Source: Oegoconia quadripuncta (taxonomy: Eukaryota; Arthropoda; Insecta; Lepidoptera; Autostichidae). Taken from it: a stretch of DNA of 64,000 nucleotides. The notes below the pieces were generated by a model that saw only the letters and a program-made list of their open reading frames with translations, made no database searches and had not been told where the DNA came from. The DNA lies in assembly GCA_949316235.1 (NCBI GenBank), contig OX438755.1, positions 18,242,151 through 18,306,150 on the forward strand. The letters run 5' to 3'. Both the position numbers and the translations under genes were made by a program. How positions within the stretch are numbered: position 1 is the first letter of the stretch; each line of letters begins with the position of its first letter. Shown one piece after another: positions 30,625 to 40,624 of this stretch.

Positions 30625-31340
30625 TATATACCTGTTCTGGTGAGAAAGTCTCCTTCGCTTGAATCCTTTAAAACGAATCTTAGAAAGCTTTGGAGTTTGG
30701 ATTCTTACGCAAATTGAGTTAATAATAATATTATATATGTTGTTATTTCAATACTACCTTTATCTTATACTAGCTTTCCTCCCGCGACTTCGTCCGCGTG
30801 GATGATTTTATCAAAATACGAACAACAAACTTTCATCCCCTATTTTATCCCCTTATCCAAATCCTTTCTTAGCGGATGCCTACGTCATAACATCTACCTG
30901 CATGCCAAATTTCAGCCCGATCCGTCCAGTGGTTTGGGCTGGGCGTTGATAGATCACTATGTCAGTCACCTTTGAGTTATATATATTTAGATTACACTAT
31001 TAAATATATATATAGATTTCAACTATGAGTAGGTATATAGAATTATATATTATGTATTGTATAAGTATGCATTATATTTGTGTATGTATCTAATTATGTA
31101 AGTAAGTATACATATCTATTGTAGTATAGTAGGTATATAATATGTAGATTCATAATTATAATGAAAATGTTTGCTTTTTGTACGCCCAGTCAATGTGTTC
31201 TCTTATATTTACCATGGTTGACTGGAAGAGATCCGTTATGGGATAAGTCCGCCTTTGCACTTAATTTTAAGTTACATTTAATTTATCGATGTTAATTTAT
31301 TTATTCATATGAGTACAATAAAGCGTTTACAAACAAACAA
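30625..31340 (+). mobile_element. 5'-truncated LINE with 7-bp target duplication
   Basis: Flanked by ACGAAAT (30618-30624 and 31341-31347). It begins with the last ~30 codons of a pol protein (RKSPSLESFKTNLRKLW, stop 30715-30717). A 3' UTR follows, carrying a nested dispersed repeat (30773-30990), a stem-loop at 31231-31244 followed by AAGTCCGCC, and GAGTACAATAAAGCG with an (AAAC)n tail. It is the best-defined LINE insertion in the window, useful for assigning the orphan 3' UTRs at 11385, 36080 and 44190. Confidence 0.75.
30773..30990 (+). repeat. CGACTTCGTCCGCG-family repeat
   Basis: TCCCGCGACTTCGTCCGCGT, then AAATTTCAGCCCGATCCGTC, CAGTGGTTTGGGCTGGGCG and ATCACTATGTCAGTCACCT. This is a repeat type I recognise from many lepidopteran genomes. 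It lies inside the LINE 3' UTR, so it is younger than that LINE. Confidence 0.75.
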
Positions 31341-31564
31341 ACGAAATATACAACTATCCCACTCGCACTCTTACATCGCGCGCATCAGACGATAACATGA
31401 TACGGGGACTGATGTGATTGCGGTGAAGGATTAAGACGTCATGCCCAAAATATAGAATGAACCGTCTAAGATTTCTTCCTGTATAATAATAAATATATTT
31501 ATTTGTATAATGCATTGTGACACTGAATAAAAAGTTTGTATGTCTATGTCTAAGTTACTGTCCC

Positions 31565-31660
31565 GATCCCTAATACCTAAAACGCTGGCGGCTTTATTCC
31601 GGTGGATTGTCAGCTTGCGTCAGCTCTCGAGTCACTTGATGCGAGTACCAGCCGGATAAG
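31565..31660 (-). mobile_element. Decayed retroelement C-terminus
   Basis: Minus strand AGTGACTCGAGAGCTGACGC and AAGCCGCCAGCGTTTTAGGT align with the SHDLRA and NAAS-LG coding segments of 7809-8111, with frameshifts. Confidence 0.4.
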
Positions 31661-32007
31661 GATTTTTGATTTGCTCACAAGTGTTTTATTTTGTTTGTTT
31701 GAATTCACTCTCGAGCTTTAAAAGTCCGCTTTGTTATGGGTCTACTTCATTCGTTTTCAATTAGTTGTGAGGGTGGTTGACATGAAAACTTTCACAAAAC
31801 ATCGAAATTCGATAGCATTACATCTACATTAACGTAAGGAAAAAATTAAGGCATAGGTATTAGGTATAAATAGAAGTAGGTAAAAATAGAAGTTATTGGC
31901 AAAGGTAGTTTAATTTTTTTTTAAACCATCATCGACCCACCGTCCTGTCGGAGATTGATATGCGACTGGCGGGATTCCTAGGGTTCCTAGCGAATTTTTT
32001 TTTTTAA

Positions 32008-32251
32008 TATTTCGGACACTTACACCAATCATCTAGTCCCAAACTAAGCAACTCTTGTACTATGGATACTAGATAACGGATAAACATACATAAATATTTA
32101 CATAAACATCCATGACACTCCTGAGTCATGGATGTTTATATAAATATAAATGTTCATATTCATCACACAAACATTTACCCGTCGCGGGATTGGAACCCGC
32201 AACCGTTGGTTTCGCTGACAGGGTCACTAACCACTACAACAATCGGTCGTC
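32008..32251 (-). mobile_element. SINE-B copy with internal duplication
   Basis: Full minus-strand copy, from CGACCGATTGTTGTAGTGG (right) to AGTGTCCGAAATATTAAAAA (left). Around 32100-32145 the body segment CATCCATGAC/GTCATGGATG is present in both orientations, a local inverted duplication. Confidence 0.85.
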
Positions 32252-32284
32252 AATTGGAATTCATATTTTCTGAAGTTTTTTAAA

Positions 32285-32478
32285 TTGATTTAATTTAATG
32301 ATGTAATTATGTGCAATAGGCTACCGTCATACTATATGCCACAACGTTTTATTATATTTTATGGTTTTGAAGAAAAAAAAAATAAACTACCTATGCCAAT
32401 ACCTTCTATTTCACTTACCTAATATGCCCTATTTTTTTCCTTACGTTAAAAAAACTCATCCAGTATATTGTGAAAAAA
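32285..32478 (+). repeat. Unnamed dispersed repeat, copy 2
   Basis: Matches 20690-20880 (ATGATGTAATTATGTG, TACCTTCTATTTCACTTACC, TAATATGCCC). Confidence 0.6.
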
Positions 32479-32729
32479 AAATGGTTCAGTAAATTTTCTC
32501 CTCTATTCAAGGATAACGTTACCAGCATGAACTGTAAAACACGTTCCACTATTAGCTCAATTACTGTTGTTTTAAATTAAAGTGTAGATGGGAAATTGCC
32601 GTACACCGGCCAGTTAATACTGTTACAGTATACTGTTTCCCTTAATTGTTTTGTTATGTTTACATTTCATGGTTAAAATGGAGGTAGAATAGGAATTTTT
32701 AGTGAAAACAATTAAGTTTGTACATACTT

Positions 32730-32990
32730 TGACGACCTGTTTGGTGTAGTGGTTAGAAACTCTGCTGTACCAAAAGGTCGCGGGTTCGAATCCCGTTACG
32801 GGTATATGTTTGCATGATGAATACATATATGTGTTCCCGAGTTATGGATGTTTTTCATTTATATATGTATTTATTTACAAAAAAAATGTATTTGTTTAGT
32901 TTGTCAATCATCTAGTATCCATAATACAAGCCTAGTTGCTTAGTGTGGAACCAGATGGCGCTGTGTGTATGTACATTTATTTATTATTAT
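32730..32990 (+). mobile_element. SINE-C copy, full length
   Basis: Head GACGACCTGTTTGGTGTAGT, B box GGTTCGAATCCC near 32784, body and tail CAGATGGCGCTGTGTGTATG followed by TTTATTTATTATT. Confidence 0.9.
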
Positions 32991-34559
32991 TATACTAGAG
33001 TTTTACAAACCGTCTCTTTTTTTATAAGAATAGTTCACAATTATATCAATAACTATTTTAATTATCTAAAAAGAACAAAACGGATATCATATTTTGAAAT
33101 TTGCGGGCGCCATTTTGGATTTTTTACTATTTGTAATGAATCCTATGATACTGTAGGGATCAAAATGAATCGACCTCGCACTTCAGAATCGTTCCTGCCA
33201 TTTAGGCTACACACGAAAGACATTACCCATCTTCTGTGGCATTCGGGTAAAAAAATTTTTGCTCTAGTTATTGTATGAAAAAAATTTACTAAGTCATTAT
33301 CTTGAGTAAAAAAATTGGATCTCCATTAACAATCCCGTCACAGTACAGTATATTACATTAATTTTGCAACCAAAAACGACATACTCTTTCAAAATATCAC
33401 TCCTTTGGGCTATTTGTCTGTCAATAACATATTTTATAACAATCCATAAAAGTAACATCAGGATACACTGCAGTATGTGTGTGCTAGCTCATAGTCATAG
33501 CTCAGTGTCTATAATTGCTCAGACAGCAAAACGCTGATTTTCAGCTATTACCCACGAGAAGACACTGGTACAAAAGAGAACAACCAGACAAGCATATTTT
33601 ACTGTGCGCGTCAGTGAATAATGTCATGTAGGTATATGTGTATTCAAACGCAGTATAGGTACTCAAATAGATACAAATACACTGTCGGTAGATTGGAATA
33701 AATAAGTAAATAAATGTGCGAATTAGCTTACAAAAGATTGAGACGACAATAAGTATGTCTAACCTACCATCACTTCAGAAACTGAAATTATCTGAGAAAT
33801 AAATGGTGCAACATCTGCTGTATTGGGCTATATAATTCTCTCGAATCAGTGGCTGATGAGGCGACGCCTTAGGGTGGGGAGCTCATATAATAAGTCTCCC
33901 TGCCAGTGTTCCAGATTCGAATCTAACCGACGAATAATAGAGGGGCATTAATCTCGTTCCCGTTGCTGGCTTGGAGGCGTATTTTGAAACTGTAATTGAG
34001 ATCGATGGAAGAAGGAATGAGAACACAAACCGCATCATCATGATGTCCATTGCTGTACATTTACCTCTCCCAGGGAGTGCGACAGAAACAGTAACTGGAT
34101 ACAGAGATCATCGGCTTTCCGTTAGATAGCTATCGGCCGTGCAGCAGATGTGGCCAGCCTATCAGCCAAGTTACGAATTCTCTATGTTAAGTCCGACGAA
34201 TCATCTCAATTCTGACCTTTGACCAACTTATCTCAAACCTTCTAGCAATGTTGTAAGTTAAGATACCAACGAGAGTGCTGTCGGTTCGGTCGGTTAAATA
34301 ACAAAACCTTTGTATTATGCATGGAAACATGTAAAGCAAAGTGGAAGATCAACGGGGGCCATGAACTTAGTTTATGAATTAAGCACAAGATCTTTGTTCT
34401 GCACTGTAATTTGAAAGAATATGTTAGAACTATTATGATGCATTCCTTACGAGCGCAAACATAGAAAGAATCAGCTATCGTTTATGTGACGTTTATGTAT
34501 TTTTGTAACGATTAACTGGAAGTTTTGTTTAAAATCTACCATCTTAATATTACAGTGGT
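32991..34559. other. No gene recognised
   Basis: A 111-codon plus-strand frame (32943-33278) starts within SINE-C and has no domain. 33840-33930 has a tRNA-like CCAGATTCGAATC but no paired arms. The rest is unremarkable. Confidence 0.4.
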
Positions 34560-34840
34560 ACCGGTGACAGAAAAGACAGTGAAGGAAATCGTTTTGCTTG
34601 GTATAGACATGATATGAGGAGGGATGAAACGCATGTTACTAAGAGAGTGATGAATATGAATGTCGATGGATGGCAAAGAAGAGGAAGACCACGAAAATGA
34701 TGGATGGATTGTGTGAGGGATCATTATGACCGAAAAGTTCGTGAATGATGAGGCCGTTAGGCTGACAGCGAAGAATTGAATAAAAAGACGCAATGTGCTG
34801 ACCACAAATAAATTAGGACCAGGGTAAGAAGGTGGTGATC
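34560..34840 (+). mobile_element. LINE pol C-terminus, decayed
   Basis: WYRHDMRRDETHVTKRVMN, NVDGWQRRGRPRK, then a stop and WMDCVRDHYDRK, ending with CTGACCACAAATAAATTAGG. It is the characteristic last part of a group of non-LTR pol proteins. A related copy is at 54825-55025. Confidence 0.75.
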
Positions 34841-34868
34841 AGCCTCCTATCTGTAGAGAGCCGCCTAA

Positions 34869-35203
34869 CCTAACCGCCTCCGTGGCTCAATGTAAACATC
34901 ATTGAGTTTACGATTCGGAGGTCGCGGGTTCGATCCCCAGCGGGGTACATGTTTAAGTACTCGGTTTGGTTGGTGGTAGGCATTTTAAATGCCCGCCTGG
35001 CTAGCTACCACCATCTTATCTAAATCTGCCGCCAACCAGCAACGTTAATAGCATTGTTGTGTTCCGGTTGTCAGACATAAGATAGCCAGTCCCCCAAATT
35101 TGTTGGGGTTTCCGGGTCAGTACACTTCCAACTTCGGCCTCATCTTCACTTAACATCAGGAGTGATTGAGGTCAAGTACGAATACGTCGTGCATAAAAAA
35201 AAG
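34869..35203 (+). mobile_element. SINE-A copy, full length
   Basis: TAACCGCCTCCGTGGCTCAA head, B box GGTTCGATCCCC near 34928, complete body, and GTCGTGCATAAAAAAAA end. Confidence 0.92.
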
Positions 35204-35339
35204 AGCCAGTTTAAACCGACATCTTTCCGTACGCGACGGAGTCGTGTCTCTGTTCGTTTCTATACTCATATGGTACTACGGCCTTCATTCAGCGTAGGAG
35301 TTTTGTCGCTCATATATAGTACGAAGTTGAGTGTGTGGT

Positions 35340-35600
35340 TTCAGCATGTAAAAAATCGAACTAACCGTGAGTGTCCCAAAAGGCGACCAAGGGACTTTCC
35401 ACCAAAAAACATCTATAGATGTAACGGCGATGGGCACACCCCCTGTCACGTGTGCATTTCTGTATATTTCTAAAGGTAAACTTTGAATGTTTGCACACCC
35501 GAACGTTAATGTTTGAGGTATTTCTGAGGATTCTTTTGGGAAATAGGTCATGACGTATATATGAAGCACAGTAGAGTACCCCTTGCCTAATTTTTTCCTA
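35340..35600 (+). repeat. Dispersed repeat with GTAACGGCGATGGGC
   Basis: AAAAGGCGACCAAGGGACTT, CATCTATAGATGTAACGGCG, then TCTGTATATTTCTAAAGG. The first half recurs at 51890-52030 and the second at 53190-53400, so it is one repeat broken over three loci. Possibly LINE-derived. Confidence 0.5.
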
Positions 35601-36079
35601 AAACTGTAAAAAATCACAATGAAAATAAACTCTATATGATTTCAGCGCAAACATTCTCTCAATTTACAACTCAGCCATTGACTTTGCTCTAATTCACCTA
35701 GCGTTTTGTAACTTACGCCATTATCGAGTAGCAGTACCATTTATTTGACACGTTTTATTCCGAGTTTTCTAACACGAAAATGTTAATCTAACGGCCCCGG
35801 AACAATATTGACAGGTCTGCCATATGCGGCATTTCAGTGAGAAGGGTCCAAGTTCGATTTCCGATCAAGCGATTTTCATTTATTTTTACCCGGGTAGAGG
35901 TAAAAATGACCTATTTTCGTCACTAAATTAAAATTCAATTTTGATTACAACAGCCGGGTAGAAAGTGTTACTACCGCTTATGCCTCTTGTAATGTCGCAA
36001 AGATAGTTCTATACAAAACTTATAAGAAAAACTCAAAAACTATGCATGAAATCTTTTTTGAACTCGTATTGAATTTCGT

Positions 36080-36448
36080 CATGATTGGTTGCCTGGAAGA
36101 GATCGCTGTTAGCGATAAGGCCGCCTAATTTGTGGTTTCTATAACATATTTAATAATAAATAATAAATAAATATTTGGGTCACTTACACCAATCGTCTAG
36201 TTCCAAACTAAGCAAAGCTTGTACTATGGATACTAGATAACGGATAAACATGCATAAATATTTAAATAAACATCCATGACTCGGGAATAAATGTTCGTAT
36301 TCATCATACAAACATTTACCCCCCGCGGGATTGGAACCGCAACCGTTGGTTTCGCTGACAACACCACTACACCAATCGGTCGTCCTTTTAATAAATTTAA
36401 ATGTATCTTCCTTATTTAAACAATAAAGAGTAGTTGATTGATTGATTG
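36080..36448 (+). mobile_element. LINE 3' UTR split by SINE-B
   Basis: GGTTGCCTGGAAGAGATCGC starts the stem-loop region (ATCGCT-GTT-AGCGAT, 36102-36116) followed by AAGGCCGCC. After the SINE-B insertion (36170-36383) the tail resumes: AACAATAAAGAGTAGTTGAT with a (GATT)n end at about 36445. Confidence 0.6.
36170..36383 (-). mobile_element. SINE-B copy
   Basis: Minus strand ACGACCGATTGGTGTAGTGG (right end) to AGTGACCCAAATATTTATT (left). A few bases are lost around GTTGTCAGCGAAACC. Inserted into a LINE 3' UTR, hence younger. Confidence 0.88.
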
Positions 36449-37784
36449 CTTGAACTGTCAAAAATTGGCAAAACAACCGACTGCAGTAAGGTACTCTCTA
36501 TCTTCGGAGTGCATCATCAGATTTTAACCAAATTTACATCGGACCATCCTGGTGATATGACCCTATCAAACAAAATAATCATCAAAACTATGGAAAATAT
36601 CGGTAAATATTGGGTCTTTACCTATGAAATTGGAGTTTTTTTTCTTCGTTAATCATATGTACCAATTCCTGCGATTTTCAATGTTATTCAAATTTGTTTT
36701 TTTTATTGGAAAATGGAATATTATTTCAAGGTTTCACATGAAATATTTTTTAATTTCTGGGCTAAATCACGTAATAAAAAAAATTTGAACAGAGCTCTTC
36801 TCATGTCCTTCCCATAATCATTTCTTAGATTCGCTGACACTTTTATAAAGCGGTTACTTTTAAAAATTAACGCTGCCTATACTTAACTTAATGTTATCCG
36901 ATAATACACACGAAGTTTAGCTAAATTAGGATTTGTCGTTCCCAAAAAAAAAAAACAAATTTGTTTGTATAAACAGTCTTAATAAAATTCTTCATACAAA
37001 ACGCCAATGTCATAGGTAAGGACCTAATTATAAGACTACCTTGGAAGCATGCCGCATGTAAAATGTAGGTCAGCCATATTCACAGGTAACAGATACCGCC
37101 TTAGGAATTACTCAATATAGCAAAAGTGTAAAAAATGAAAAAAAAAAAAAAGGAAAACACTGAATATATTTTTAATTTTTTTATTTGAATATTCTCAACA
37201 AACAAAGTATTTCTCTCTACGGACCGCTTTATACCATCAGCAAAGACCAAATATTTTATTTTGTAACAACAAACAGTCCAATAATATAAACAAAGCCCGC
37301 GCCTTTGACTGTGCAATTTATCGTCGGATTCAGGTTTGTTTTCATTCGCTACATTAAAAACAAGAGTTTCTTGTCACACAATTTCCTCCTCCCTCGGAGG
37401 GCCTCTTTCGTGATCCTCTCAATTTGTGGACAATTATTCTGAGTGCTACGTGAGTTCTCAGTAAATTAGAAATGAGGCAAAGGTAACATGTAAAGGAATT
37501 TAAGTTCACGTACCTATTTTTATTTTGATTCTAACCTATTACATTAGCATGAGGCGTCAGTGGAGCGATGAAGCAAATGCTTAGGTATCTATGAAATAGA
37601 GGTTATAATACTTTATTAAAAACAAGCTTTTATGGTGGAGTGTGGGCGTACTCTCCTGTATGAACCTGACAGAATTATGAGAGTTATGGGTCTTACTCAC
37701 AACATTATGCTGAGTGAGATCCAGTTCTGATGATTGTTTTCAAATCATCAAATAAGGGTTCGAAGAACAGCTCTAGGAGCATGC
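36449..37784. other. No gene recognised
   Basis: AT-rich. TTCGGAGTGCATCATCAGAT near 36500 recalls the repeat at 11880-12150. A 71-codon minus-strand frame (37101-37316) is low-complexity. Confidence 0.4.
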
Positions 37785-37900
37785 AAGGCGCGATAAACGG
37801 TTATCGTATCGTAATTAAAAATAGTATTATTTTGTCCTGCTCATTCGTTTGGACGAAATACACAACTATCCCACTCTCATGTCGCCGCTACGGGGGCAGA
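37785..37900 (+). repeat. Repeat H, uninterrupted copy
   Basis: AGGCGCGATAAACGGTTATC, GTCCTGCTCATTCGTTTGGA, CGAAATACACAACTATCCCA: the same order as the split copy at 30547-31410. Confidence 0.6.
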
Positions 37901-38429
37901 ACTCTTAATTTATCAAATGTGTGTGCCATTGGACTCGATGCACCCTCTTAATTCGCTTATTTGTCAACTATGTAACCTACCCTAATCATTGCAAATAAAG
38001 TTATTCTATTCTAAATTTTAAAACGATTTCAGTGTTTATTTCGTGCGTCCTGAAGATGAAAACAAGACTATCGTAAATGTAATATCAACAAGAACCTTTT
38101 AAAATTATCATTAAATTAGTATATTAAAAGGTTATTGTTGATATTACAATAAATATCTGGTAATATATAATATAAATATAAATGTCAAAAAGCTTTTGCT
38201 CTCTACATCCCCAAGATTTCGACGGATTGTGTGCATTGGGGTTTGGCTTCACTGAGACATTAAACGGTACTTTATTAGTTGCTATAATCGTGTTAGTTGG
38301 CGTGTCCGTCTGATACATGTGTACTTTACTTAATAGAAGTCATAAGTACAAGAATTACATTGTACCATATTGTTAAAGGAATAAATATTGCTATTTAAAC
38401 AAAATGTATTTGAAACATATAAACATTTA

Positions 38430-38630
38430 CGGATAAAATGTGGATGGTAGAGTTGATAGGGGAAGACCACGGTGAACGTACCATGACCAAATTGGGGGCG
38501 TCTTGAAAATCGACGAGTATGTATGAAAAACATTATGAGAGTGAATGAAGCAAAAGAGGTATGTCTGGATCGTAGCAAGTGGAAGTGTGTGGTCTCTGCT
38601 TACCCCTACGGGAAACAAGTGTGATTTTAT
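38430..38630 (+). mobile_element. LINE pol C-terminus, decayed
   Basis: AATGTGGATGGTAGAGTTG, GGGGAAGACCACGG (the RGRPR motif) and, near the end, CTCTGCTTACCCCTACGGGA (SAYPTGK). Several stops are present. Family-level identification only. Confidence 0.55.
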
Positions 38631-38818
38631 GTATGTGTATGTTTAACAGAAGCATGTTTACATAAAAAGAAAGTATATAAAAACCGGACAAACGGTACGA
38701 GTTCCGTACACACTTGTATGGAGATAGTTCAACCATCAGGGGAATCGAGGCTCGAAATATAGGTTAGTAATGGGATCTTACTTGATGTCAAATCACATGA
38801 TTCTAGGTCATTTTTCTT
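38631..38818. other. No gene recognised
   Basis: Unremarkable sequence between a LINE end and a nested SINE cluster. Confidence 0.35.
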
Positions 38819-39434
38819 TAACCGCCTCCATGGCTAAATGTAAACAACACTTAACATCTTCACTTAATATCACTCTCCGCCCGAGTGTGAGTTTTGTTTC
38901 GACTTAACTGCTACCGCGTTCACGTTTACGTGACGATTCGCATGAAGAAATATGCAACGCCTCTAGTGGATAGTTTGCAAAACGCTTTTTTCATAGGTAC
39001 TTTTTGCGTAAACGCGAACGCGATGATAAAGTTATAAACGAGGCAAAAGTTGCACTTGCCACACAGATGTGAGTGAGGCCAAGTACCAACCCGTTGTGCA
39101 TAAAAAAAACATATGGTTTACGAATCGGAGGTCGTGTGTTCGAACCCCAGCGGGGTACATGTTTAGTACTTGGTTTGGTTGGTGGTAGGGCATTTTATAT
39201 GTCTGCCTGACTGGCTACCTGGTGGTAGCCAGCCAGGCCAGGATAAGGTAGCATCTTATCTAAATCTGCCGCCAAACAGCAATGTTAATAGCATTGTTGT
39301 GTTGTTGTCAGAAATAAGATAGCCAGTTCCCCAAATATTTAGGTTTCCGCGTCAGTACACTTCCACCTTTCGGCCTCATCTTCATTTACCATCAGGTGTT
39401 ATTGAGATCAAGTGCTAATCCGTTGTGTATATAA
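38819..39434 (+). mobile_element. SINE-A with two nested insertions
   Basis: The SINE-A head (38820-38850) and its remainder (39110-39434, from TATGGTTTACGAATCGGAGG) are separated by 259 bp. That segment is itself a 5'-truncated SINE-A end (ACTTAACATCTTCACTTAAT at left, GTGAGTGAGGCCAAGTACCA to GCATAAAAAAAA at right), split by an inverted-repeat element at about 38876-39057. The outer copy also carries a local inverted duplication at 39210-39245. Confidence 0.7.
38876..39057. mobile_element. Foldback MITE inside a nested SINE-A
   Basis: Imperfect inverted repeats of about 54 bp, with the inner ends best: CGCGTTCACGTTTACG at 38917-38932 and CGTAAACGCGAACGCG at about 39007-39022. The outer parts (GAGTGTGAGTTTTGTTTCG versus CGAGGCAAAAGTTGCACTTG) are more diverged. 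No coding content. Confidence 0.6.
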
Positions 39435-40049
39435 AAAAGTCTTGATTCATTTGCGAGTGTCAAAGTATGCGACATAAGTGGGCCGAACTATAATTTGATT
39501 TTTTTACAGCTCCAAAGGACCTTAGATCTAAATATTTGACATTAACTTCAAATTAATAGCTCCACCCGTTCTTGAGAAACTCTTTACATGAGCTTATTTA
39601 AAGGTTATTTTTCCCTTTACGCCTACGGAAAACGAAAAAAAGACGAATTATCAATTGGTTCCACTAAACCACTTTGGCTGCTACTTTTCAAGCTGTCATA
39701 AGCTGTCATCGATTCAGCATTAGATGGCTGTATTGAAAACTACACTCTAATAAAACATGACATCCGGAGCTGGCGTCGTGCCAAACTGCCGGTCACATAG
39801 ATGCGATAAAATGTGTTGGTTTGCTTTTGAGTGGTCATGATTTATATTGGGATTCTGCGACAACCCTGTCTGGGACATGTTCAAATTTTAGATGAAAACC
39901 GACGATACTAAAAGCTAAGTTCATTATAAATAGAGTACATCGATAGATAGGGTTGTCGGATGAGCTAGCCGCTGCGGTTTGCCTTCAGCGCCAGCGCTCC
40001 AAATTGGATGTTAACTGGACTATTTATTATTCGGAATTATTTTGACCAC
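39435..40049. other. No gene recognised
   Basis: No coding frame of note. Several short low-complexity blocks. Confidence 0.4.
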
Positions 40050-40195
40050 TTTAAGGTTTCGTACCTTATTAGGAAAAGCGGAACCCTCATAGGGTCACTT
40101 TGTTGTCCGTCTATCTGTGTGGCGGTCAAGACCCTTTTTCTGGGAACGATTTGAAGGTATCGATTTGAAATTTGAATAAAATGCTAAGAGATATA
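40050..40195 (+). repeat. Dispersed repeat (GTTTCGTACC... CCGTCTATCTG)
   Basis: AAGGTTTCGTACCTTATTAG, GGAACCCTCATAGGGTCACT and GTTGTCCGTCTATCTGTG resemble a repeat I know to be frequent in insect genomes. Only one copy is in this window. Confidence 0.45.
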
Positions 40196-40378
40196 GCCTA
40201 ATTTTCGGCGACCATCCAGCGAATTACCGCTAGATGGTATGATGGATACCTAAATGGTATATATGGCGAATATTTGTTTGTTTGTTTGTTTGAAAATCCT
40301 TTATTGGACAAAAAGGCAATACATTAATTTTGCATTGATACAGAATTTGAGTACAACGGAATATTTCCGGCATTTAAT
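40196..40378 (+). repeat. (GTTT)n-containing repeat, copy 1
   Basis: CTAGATGGTATGATGGATAC, GGCGAATATTTGTTTGTTTG, TTTTGCATTGATACAGAATT, CGGAATATTTCCGG. Nearly identical to 42765-42932. Followed at once by a minus-strand SINE-A. Confidence 0.75.
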
Positions 40379-40620
40379 TTTTTTTTTATGCACAACGGGT
40401 TTAGCACTTGCCCTCAATCACACCGGATGTTAAGTGAAGATGAGGCCGAAGGTGGTATCGTACTGACCCTTAAACCCCATCTTATTCGGAGGACTGGCTA
40501 TCTTATCTCTGACAACCGGAACACAACAATGTTATTAATATTGCTGTTTGGCGGCAGATTTAGATAAGATGGTGGTAGCTAGCCAGGCGGACATTTAAAA
40601 TGCCCTACCACCAACCAAAC
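40379..40620 (-). mobile_element. SINE-A copy, headless
   Basis: TTTTTTTATGCACAACGGGT (reversed poly(A) end) through to CCTACCACCAACCAAACGGG. The tRNA head is absent, so this is a 5'-truncated insertion. Confidence 0.85.
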
Positions 40621-40624
40621 GGGA

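Larger units (their letters stand above)
30547..31410 (+). repeat. Repeat H, split by a LINE insertion
   Basis: Left part 30547-30624 (GGCGCGATAAACGTTTATG, GCTCATTCGCTAGGACGAAAT) and right part 31341-31410 (ACGAAATATACAACTATCCC, ACTCGCACTCTTACATCGCG) join into one unit, as in the uninterrupted relative at 37785-37900. Confidence 0.65.
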
